The notes below the pieces were generated by a model, which ran no database searches, was not told where the DNA came from, and saw only the letters and a program-made list of their open reading frames with translations. DNA of 7,503 nucleotides from an alpha proteobacterium SCGC AAA288-E13 (lineage in GTDB: Bacteria > Pseudomonadota > Alphaproteobacteria > Pelagibacterales > Pelagibacteraceae), in NCBI GenBank assembly GCA_000504605.1, contig AZHQ01000025.1:1-7503 (forward strand). Reading direction: 5' to 3'. Position numbers and translations under genes: made by a program. This document shows, in pieces, positions 1-4,274 of the stretch; position 1 is the first letter of the stretch; the number at the start of each line of letters is the position of its first letter.

Positions 1-950
1 TGTATAAGTTTTTTTGCAGCTTCAGTTTGTGATTCTATTGAAGCTACATCATCTTTATCAGCTGTTGGATCCATACAACTAACAACGCCGTAGTAACAAG
101 ATAGTGAATATTCCTCAATATCATTTTGTTGAAAATCTCCATGAAACATCTTGCTACCATCGGAGCTAAATGCCATGGCCGATATTTTTATACCAGCACC
201 AGGAGTAGTTACCTCGTAATTGCCAACATAAGAGGCAGTAGAAACATCAAATCCAGTACTTAAATTATATTCGTGAATATTGTTATCCACACTTGAAACT
301 ATAAACATCTTAGTACCATCTGAACTAAATCCCATTCCTTGTAAGGCGTCACCAGAATCTGAAACTGAATAGTTGGTAGATGAAGATTTGGTAGCTGGAT
401 CATAAGCCGTACTCAAAGCATATTCTTCAACTTGTTTGCCTGTAAAGTTTAAAATAAACATTTTAGTTCCGTCAGGGTTAAATTTCAAAGCTCTTGGGTT
501 TCCCCCAAGCGCCGTTGTTGCTATGAGATCATTAGTTTTATGAACACCTGAGAGATCATAAGCTGTGCTTAGTGACCAGCTGTCTATATTAGCTCTTTGT
601 TTTCCAATAACAAAAATTACAGTACCATCCGAGTTAAATGCTACATCTTGTGGTGCATTGTCCTGAGCACTTACATCTAATGGACTTAATACTGTAATTG
701 TAGATGAAAGATCAAAACCTACACTTAAGCTATATTCATTAACTTCATCTCCTCCAATACCAACAATAAACATTTTGGTACCATCTGGATTGAATGCAAT
801 CCCTGTAATATCAGCCTCTTCACTTTCTACATCGTATTCGGTGACATGAGTAGGGGCTGCAAAAACATTTGAGCTCGATAAGGCAATAATAAAAAAAATT
901 AGAAATAATTTCTTTAAAAAAGTTATAAATTTTATAAAAAGCTTTTTCAT
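1..950 (-). CDS. Secreted beta-propeller repeat protein, C-terminus cut by the window edge
   Basis: The reading frame is open from ATG at 950 to position 1, giving 316 codons without a stop, so only the N-terminal part is present. Residues 1-31 form a signal peptide: a Lys-rich start (MKKLFIKF), a hydrophobic core (LFLIFFIIAL) and a likely cleavage after SNVFA. Five repeats of 51-53 residues follow. Each carries a DGT/DGS-KMF strand (DGT near residues 56, 108, 160, 211; DGS near 264) and then an EYSLST-(A/G)-(Y/F)D strand, as in YVTN/WD40-like propellers. Two cysteines (285 and 292) sit just after the last visible blade, and a polar, probably helical stretch (DKDDVASIESQTEAAKK) begins before the edge. 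An exported or cell-surface binding role is inferred; no catalytic motif is visible. The missing C-terminus could hold an anchor or an autotransporter-type domain. No Shine-Dalgarno sequence is seen, and the start codon lies in a potential hairpin with the sequence just upstream. Confidence 0.85.
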   Translation of the reverse strand, partial: MKKLFIKFITFLKKLFLIFFIIALSSSNVFAAPTHVTEYDVESEEADITGIAFNPDGTKMFIVGIGGDEVNEYSLSVGFDLSSTITVLSPLDVSAQDNAPQDVAFNSDGTVIFVIGKQRANIDSWSLSTAYDLSGVHKTNDLIATTALGGNPRALKFNPDGTKMFILNFTGKQVEEYALSTAYDPATKSSSTNYSVSDSGDALQGMGFSSDGTKMFIVSSVDNNIHEYNLSTGFDVSTASYVGNYEVTTPGAGIKISAMAFSSDGSKMFHGDFQQNDIEEYSLSCYYGVVSCMDPTADKDDVASIESQTEAAKKLI

Positions 951-973
951 GATTAAATATTATCAAAAAGCTC
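938..973. repeat. Inverted repeat over the propeller start codon
   Basis: AGCTTTTT (near 940-947) is complementary to AAAAAGCT (near 965-972), with about 17 nt between them that include the start codon. In the minus-strand transcript this could fold across the translation start. One arm is simply the codons ATG-AAA-AAG-CTT of the signal peptide, so chance is a real alternative. The same arms with the same flanks recur at 2616-2645. Confidence 0.35.
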
Positions 974-999
974 TAGAATAGACCATTTGATTTATCTCT

Positions 1000-1021
1000 T
1001 TTAGTTCGAGTTTAGTTCGAG
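1000..1021. repeat. Tandem 11-bp duplication TTTAGTTCGAG x2
   Basis: Two perfect adjacent copies of TTTAGTTCGAG lie in the part of repeat A that does not match repeat B. This looks like local slippage after the two copies diverged. No function is evident. Confidence 0.8.
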
Positions 1022-1114
1022 TTTCAGAGGTAATTTTAATGAATCTTTATGCGAATTATTTTTAATGAATTTTAAATTGTCCGCATAACTACTGTGAACC
1101 AAGGTCAGTAAAGG
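1001..1114 (-). pseudogene. Short open frame conserved between repeats A and B (copy A)
   Basis: From just after an in-frame TGA (1115-1117) the minus strand is open for 37 codons and ends in TAA at 1001-1003. It includes LVHSSYADNLKFIKNNSHK, which aligns with LVHSSNADNLKSIKNKSHK in copy B. About half of the base differences in this stretch fall at third codon positions. There is no start codon in a sensible place and the frame is interrupted, so this is probably a relic or a chance open frame in conserved noncoding DNA. No family was recognised. Confidence 0.25.
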
Positions 1115-1123
1115 TCAACCATT
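1094..1123. repeat. Three contiguous degenerate 10-bp units (copy A)
   Basis: Reading the plus strand in steps of ten gives GTGAACCAAG, GTCAGTAAAG and GTCAACCATT, followed by GTGTCCCGCT. The phase is the same as in copy B, where the units are better preserved. One unit per helical turn is the usual spacing of protein-binding arrays, but no known operator was recognised. Confidence 0.35.
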
Positions 1124-1131
1124 GTGTCCCG

Positions 1132-1254
1132 CTAACCAAGTAAATAATCATCAGCTTCCTGAATAACTTTCCAGAGTTTACTTGCGTTTTCTTTGTTATA
1201 ACCCAACATTTCTTGTTTTATCCCAAAAACATCTAGTTTTGCATCTAGTTGATC
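1132..1254 (-). pseudogene. Remnant 3' end of a gene, 40 codons ending DDYLLG
   Basis: Between an upstream in-frame TAG (1255-1257) and a TAG at 1132-1134 the minus strand encodes 40 residues. The last 21, NKENASKLWKVIQEADDYLL plus G, match NKENASKLWQIIQEVGDYLM plus G in copy B (4206-4274). Many differences are synonymous (AAC/AAT twice, AGT/TCA, AAA/AAG, CTC/CTT, CAG/CAA, GAT/GAC), so both copies were once under selection as protein. The first 19 residues, DQLDAKLDVFGIKQEMLGY, have no match at copy B. An internal ATG (the M of QEMLGY) would give a 25-residue peptide. I read it as the truncated C-terminus of a lost gene; an independent small protein is the alternative. The family is not recognised. 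Confidence 0.5.
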
Positions 1255-1345
1255 CTATAAAATCCCATAGATGATTTCATTTAAAAAATACCTTATAAAA
1301 AAATATGTATCCCAGTATTGTTGAGTTTAAAAATAGAAAATTAAA

Positions 1346-2353
1346 ATGAATAATAAGTCGTTAAATAGCAATCTTAATAAAGCTAAATCTAAAGGTGCAG
1401 ACGATCAATATACACAACGCATAGACATTGAAAAAGAGCTGAAACATTACAAAAAACACTTTAAGAACAAAATTGTTTACTGTAATTGTGACGACCCAAG
1501 AATAAGTAATTTTTTTTATTATTTTTCATATAAATTTGAAGAGCTAGGTTTAAAAAAGTTAATAACTTCATGTTATAAAAACCAAAACATAGATTTATTT
1601 AGCTTTAATGATCAAAAGCAAGCTATTAATTTGGAATATAAAGGCGATATGAATGGTAACAAGATTCCAGATATAGAAGAAATAGGAATAAATTATTTTA
1701 AAGGTGATGGAGATTTTAGAAATGATGAGTCTATAAAATTACTAAAAGAAGCAGATATAGTGGTTACAAACCCTCCATTTTCTTTAATTGAAGAATATAT
1801 TTCTCAATTAGTAAAATACAAAAAAAAATTTTTAATCATGGGGGATCAAAATCATATTTCATATAAAGAAATATTTAGTTTAATTAGAAAAAATAAACTC
1901 TGGTTGGGGGTTGATAATGGAGGAAATAAATGGTTCGAGGTTAGAGAGCATTACAATATTAAAACTGAAACGAGGAAGAAAATTGTAAATGGTAAAAAAT
2001 ATTTCAGTATGGGAAGAATTTGTTGGTTTACAAACCTAGAGCACAATAAAAGAAATGAAGATTTAATTTTGTACAAAACATACAATCCAAAAGATCACCC
2101 TAAATATGATAACTATGATGCAATCTTTTTAGATACTGTAGCAAATATTCCCAAAGATTACCCAGGTGCAATGGCTGTGCCATTAACCTTTTTAGATAAA
2201 TTCAATCCCAAACAATTTGAAATACTTAATTCTAATGATTTAAGGTTAAATGATCTTGTGCCATTTAAAAAACACGGTTTAATAAAAGACAAGGATGGAT
2301 CAATAAATGGTAAGGCTAAATATATAAGAATAGTTATTAAAAATAAAAGTTAG
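1346..2353 (+). CDS. EcoRI-family adenine-specific DNA methyltransferase, apparently orphan
   Basis: This 335-residue protein resembles the EcoRI methylase family over its whole length, and its size is close to that of M.EcoRI (about 326 residues). The family transfers a methyl group from S-adenosylmethionine to N6 of adenine in double-stranded DNA. Visible landmarks are NLNKAK...YTQRIDIEKELKHY (10-36), CNCDDPRISNFF (46-57), DMNGNKIPDIEE (101-112), GDGDFRNDESIKLLKEADIV (120-139), the catalytic motif IV NPPF (142-145), ICWFTNLEH (225-233) and YDNYDAI (254-260). No motif is missing, so it is probably active. Its site specificity cannot be read from sequence. No restriction endonuclease gene is next to it: a 58-codon gene and a convergent helicase follow. 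That suggests a solitary epigenetic or anti-restriction methylase on transferred DNA (inference). It is on the opposite strand from its neighbours and lies between two direct repeats. The ATG at 1346 fits the family N-terminus; no clear Shine-Dalgarno sequence precedes it. Confidence 0.9.
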   Translation: MNNKSLNSNLNKAKSKGADDQYTQRIDIEKELKHYKKHFKNKIVYCNCDDPRISNFFYYFSYKFEELGLKKLITSCYKNQNIDLFSFNDQKQAINLEYKGDMNGNKIPDIEEIGINYFKGDGDFRNDESIKLLKEADIVVTNPPFSLIEEYISQLVKYKKKFLIMGDQNHISYKEIFSLIRKNKLWLGVDNGGNKWFEVREHYNIKTETRKKIVNGKKYFSMGRICWFTNLEHNKRNEDLILYKTYNPKDHPKYDNYDAIFLDTVANIPKDYPGAMAVPLTFLDKFNPKQFEILNSNDLRLNDLVPFKKHGLIKDKDGSINGKAKYIRIVIKNKS

Positions 2354-2394
2354 TGAACGAATTAATTAAAGAAATTACGAAAGAAAAAATGTAG
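2353..2394 (+). other. 13-codon open frame overlapping the methyltransferase stop (TAGTG)
   Basis: A GTG start shares its G with the methyltransferase TAG and opens a frame reading VNELIKEITKEKM, then TAG. The stop/start overlap is typical of translational coupling, so this may be the stub of a lost downstream gene. It is short enough to be chance. Confidence 0.2.
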
Positions 2395-2403
2395 AATAAC
2401 AGA

Positions 2404-2580
2404 ATGTATACTGTGTCAGTAATTGGTCTACTTATATTTCCTGTGGGATTTTTATTTATCCTACAGTTTGGACTTAATTTAAGCGCAACTCAAACCGTGC
2501 TAGTATTATGTGGCTATGGTTCTGTTGTTTCATTGGTTGGACTTGTTCACTCTGTTAGATGTGGAAGACGTAAAAAATAG
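2404..2580 (+). CDS. Small hypothetical two-helix membrane protein (58 aa)
   Basis: ATG at 2404 opens 58 codons ending in TAG at 2578-2580. The product has two clear hydrophobic segments: about residues 5-24 (SVIGLLIFPVGFLFILQFGL) and 31-51 (around TVLVLCGYGSVVSLVGLVHSV). They are joined by a short polar loop (NLSATQ) and followed by a basic tail RCGRRKK. By the positive-inside rule, both ends should face the cytoplasm. It starts 50 bp after the methyltransferase stop on the same strand, so the two are probably co-transcribed and end at the hairpin at 2619-2642. The family was not recognised. The organisation (short, two helices, Arg/Lys tail) is compatible with a holin-like or regulatory membrane peptide, but nothing visible decides this. 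No strong ribosome binding site is present. Confidence 0.6.
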   Translation: MYTVSVIGLLIFPVGFLFILQFGLNLSATQTVLVLCGYGSVVSLVGLVHSVRCGRRKK

Positions 2581-2618
2581 TCATTCATTTCTACAAACCC
2601 AGAACCAAGATCCCTAAA

Positions 2619-2642
2619 AGCTTTTTCATTATTTAAAAAGCT
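2619..2642. terminator. Bidirectional hairpin between convergent genes
   Basis: AGCTTTTT (2619-2626), an 8-nt loop and AAAAAGCT (2635-2642) form a perfect 8-bp stem. On the plus strand it is followed by CTATTTTT, a T-rich tail suited to ending the methyltransferase and small membrane protein transcript. On the minus strand it is followed by TTTAG, a weaker tail for the helicase transcript, whose stop codon overlaps the hairpin. The stem has only two G-C pairs, so strength is uncertain. Confidence 0.5.
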
Positions 2643-3916
2643 CTATTTTTACCCCTCCGACTGTACTTTTTAAACCTAAATTTCTTTTTTCCTCTATGTT
2701 CATCGTTATTAGAGCGTTCAAAGTAATTTTTTTTAAAAGGTTTGCTTTCATTATTTCCGCGTTGTTCAAATCTTGAAAATCTTTTTTTTCTTCTATGGTT
2801 AGATTTTTTAAAAGTGTTAAACTCTTGCTTAACATTGGGATTGATTAATCTTTGAATTTCATTCCACATTTGCCTATCATTAGGAGTGATAAAAGTAAGA
2901 GCACAACCCTCTGCCCCAGCTCTTGCTGTTCTTCCAATTCTATGAATAAAATCTTCTGGAACTTGGGGAAGATGGTAATTAATTACATGTTGAATAGACG
3001 GTATGTCTAAACCTCTAGCAGCAAGTTCAGTGCTGATTAGAATACGTATTTTCTCAGAACGGAATGCGATTAAAGTTTTTTGTCTTTTTGATTGTCTTAA
3101 ATTTCCATGCATGCAGTCACAGCGGAGCCCATCATCATGTAACCGATCTGCCATTTTATCTGCATTACGCTTTGTTTTTACAAAAACTAAAATAGATCCT
3201 TTTCTTTTATAAAGTTCTTCCAGTAATTTGTTATATTTGTCACCTTCACTTACTTGAATAACTTCTTGTTTAATTTTTGAAATGGGCGTCGTTGTTGATC
3301 CAACTCTTATTCTTATTGGGTCATTTAAATATCTTTCAGTAATTTTAAGAATATTTTGAGGCAAAGTTGCTGAAAATAATAATGTTTGATGTTTTTTTGG
3401 TACAAACTTTAATATTTGTTCTACCTGTGGAATAAAACCCATATCTAACATTCTATCTGTTTCATCAAGGACTAAAAAATACGATTGATGCAATTTTAGA
3501 CTTTTTCTTTTTAAGTGATCGTTGAGACGTCCAGGAGTTCCAATAATTAATCTTGGGCGCTTTTGTAATTGCCTTAATTGTTTTTGCATAGATTCACCAC
3601 CAATAAGTACAGCAGATTTAATATTCATAGTATTTTCTATTAATTCATTAAGAACATCTCCAACTTGAACCGCTAGCTCACGCGTTGGACATATAATAAG
3701 TGCGTTACTACCTCTGTCATTTAGAAGTTTATTAACACAAGCAATTCCATAACAAAGTGTTTTTCCCGTACCAGTTTGTGCTGTACCCAAAATATCTTTT
3801 CCAAGAAGAGCTGGAGGTATAGCCTGCGCTTGAATTGGTGTGGGAATTTTAAAATGCATTCTCGCAATCGAGTGTTTTAAAGATTCATTTACATTTAGTT
3901 CTGAAAAATTTTCCAT
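2633..3916 (-). CDS. DEAD-box ATP-dependent RNA helicase, RhlE-like, with DETD in motif II
   Basis: This 427-residue protein has both RecA-like domains of a DEAD-box RNA helicase, which unwinds RNA duplexes with ATP and usually serves ribosome assembly or RNA decay. In order: Q motif region (F4 and PTPIQAQAIPP 26-35), Walker A AQTGTGKT (46-53), Ia PTRELA (77-82), GG (106-107), TPGR (127-130), motif II DETD (151-154), SAT (182-184), motif IV region VFVKTK (244-249), motif V TELAARGLD (296-304) and motif VI HRIGRTARAG (325-334). Motif II reads DETD instead of DEAD (codon ACA, one base from GCA); the metal- and ATP-contacting Asp and Glu are kept. The last 60 residues are a Lys/Arg/Phe-rich basic tail, as in RhlE-type enzymes, probably for RNA binding. 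The size is normal and the ATG start fits. It has its own upstream region and faces the methyltransferase convergently. Confidence 0.93.
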   Translation of the reverse strand: MENFSELNVNESLKHSIARMHFKIPTPIQAQAIPPALLGKDILGTAQTGTGKTLCYGIACVNKLLNDRGSNALIICPTRELAVQVGDVLNELIENTMNIKSAVLIGGESMQKQLRQLQKRPRLIIGTPGRLNDHLKRKSLKLHQSYFLVLDETDRMLDMGFIPQVEQILKFVPKKHQTLLFSATLPQNILKITERYLNDPIRIRVGSTTTPISKIKQEVIQVSEGDKYNKLLEELYKRKGSILVFVKTKRNADKMADRLHDDGLRCDCMHGNLRQSKRQKTLIAFRSEKIRILISTELAARGLDIPSIQHVINYHLPQVPEDFIHRIGRTARAGAEGCALTFITPNDRQMWNEIQRLINPNVKQEFNTFKKSNHRRKKRFSRFEQRGNNESKPFKKNYFERSNNDEHRGKKKFRFKKYSRRGKNRAF

Positions 3917-3933
3917 AAATTTTATATGCTTAA

Positions 3934-3995
3934 TTGCTTGGCTGGATTTAAACCTGCGACTTTTAGGTTGCTAACCAAACACATGTACCTTTATG
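3934..3995 (-). pseudogene. Decayed tRNA-like fragment (3' two thirds of a tRNA)
   Basis: On the minus strand, reading down from 3995: a D-arm-like CAT-AAAGGTAC-ATG with the GGTA of a D-loop, then an anticodon arm TTTGG-TTAGCAA-CCTAA (3979 to 3963; one T-T mismatch, seven-base loop with T33 and A37, anticodon AGC). A five-base variable region AAGTC and a T-arm GCAGG-TTTAAAT-CCAGC (3957 to 3941) follow. The T-loop has T where C56 is expected and the stem has an A-A mismatch. The 3' acceptor strand would be CAAGCAA, but no complementary 5' strand sits in the right place and no CCA is encoded. I read this as a broken tRNA or the 3' part of one, not a working gene. Confidence 0.4.
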
Positions 3996-4079
3996 AGCGT
4001 ATTGTTAACACAACCACGCAAATAAACTAGATAAAACAAAAATTATCAAAACAAGCCATTTGATTTATCTCAAAAGTTT

Positions 4080-4095
4080 CTAGTCTGGACACTAG
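4080..4095. repeat. Short inverted repeat CTAGT-N6-ACTAG
   Basis: Five-base arms with a six-base spacer lie inside repeat B, in the part that differs from repeat A. It might be a weak hairpin downstream of the MFS gene. There is no good T tract, so a terminator role is doubtful. Confidence 0.25.
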
Positions 4096-4167
4096 TTTTA
4101 AGAGTGTTTTTGCTGAATCTTTATGTGATTTATTTTTTATGGATTTTAAATTATCCGCATTACTACT

Positions 4168-4197
4168 GTGAACTAGTGCTAACCAATGTGAACCATT
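4168..4197. repeat. Three contiguous 10-bp units (copy B)
   Basis: The plus strand reads GTGAACTAGT, GCTAACCAAT, GTGAACCATT in exact ten-base steps, and a weaker fourth unit, GTGTCAGGCT, follows. The consensus is roughly GTGAACYANT. The array is in the same phase and place as in copy A. It may be a protein-binding array (regulator or recombinase arm sites), but no known site was recognised. Confidence 0.4.
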
Positions 4198-4205
4198 GTG
4201 TCAGG

Positions 4206-4274
4206 CTAACCCATTAAATAGTCACCAACTTCTTGAATTATTTGCCAAAGCTTTGATGCATTTTCTTTATTCAC
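4206..4274 (-). pseudogene. Out-of-frame conserved tail: possible lost C-terminus of the MFS transporter or a micropeptide
   Basis: This frame reads VNKENASKLWQIIQEVGDYL then MG and a TAG stop. It overlaps the end of the MFS gene in another frame. At 4275-4281 the minus strand has a run of seven A. With six A, the MFS frame would read ...NVDKK straight into this tail; with seven it stops two codons later. The GTG at 4274 could alternatively start a separate 22-residue peptide. The homologous tail at 1132-1194, with mostly synonymous changes, shows that the sequence was once translated somewhere. Confidence 0.45.

Larger units (their letters stand above)
983..1200. repeat. Direct repeat, copy A (partner at 4056-4272)
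   Basis: Positions 1041-1198 align to 4115-4272 without a gap; I count about 123 of 158 identical by hand (78%), with the best part at 1041-1100 (53/60). A further 15-base identity (ccatttgatttatct, 983-997 and 4056-4070) follows after a one-base length difference. On the minus strand the repeat runs from the last 21 codons of a conserved reading frame, through its stop, into sequence downstream. It fills most of the 395-bp space between the propeller gene and the methyltransferase gene, and no intact gene was found there. Confidence 0.75.
4027..4200 (-). pseudogene. Short open frame conserved between repeats A and B (copy B)
   Basis: After a TGA at 4201-4203 the minus strand is open for 57 codons, ending in TAG at 4027-4029. 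It contains LVHSSNADNLKSIKNKSHK, which matches copy A at 1001-1114, then a stretch with no match (TLLKLVSRLETFEINQMACF). No start codon is placed to make this a normal gene, and it runs up to the tRNA-like fragment. It could be a relic of a gene or a chance open frame in a conserved noncoding element. Confidence 0.25.
4056..4272. repeat. Direct repeat, copy B (partner at 983-1200)
   Basis: This is the second copy of the repeat, in the same orientation, about 3.07 kb from the first. On the minus strand it begins just after the MFS stop codon and continues into the space before the helicase. With the tRNA-like fragment it accounts for the 350-bp stretch between the helicase and the MFS gene, where no intact gene was found. 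The two copies also share their position: each follows a gene's 3' end and precedes a minus-strand gene. Confidence 0.75.

Noticed and set aside
951..1345. A CRISPR array or phage integrase gene in the repeat-rich spacer
   Set aside because: The repeats are two diverged copies with 10-bp units and no regular spacers; no integrase, transposase or cas-like reading frame is present.
2629..2835. A 68-codon minus-strand ORF in the helicase tail
   Set aside because: It is a frame shadow of the Lys/Arg-rich helicase C-terminus.
3003..3212. A 69-codon plus-strand ORF inside the helicase
   Set aside because: It is antisense to conserved helicase domain 2 and has no independent support.
3935..4020. 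A complete 86-nt class II tRNA with acceptor TGCGTGG/CCAAGCA
   Set aside because: The acceptor strands pair 6 of 7, but the anticodon arm does not fold properly in that register and the T-stem overlaps the acceptor; the class I 3'-fragment reading fits better.
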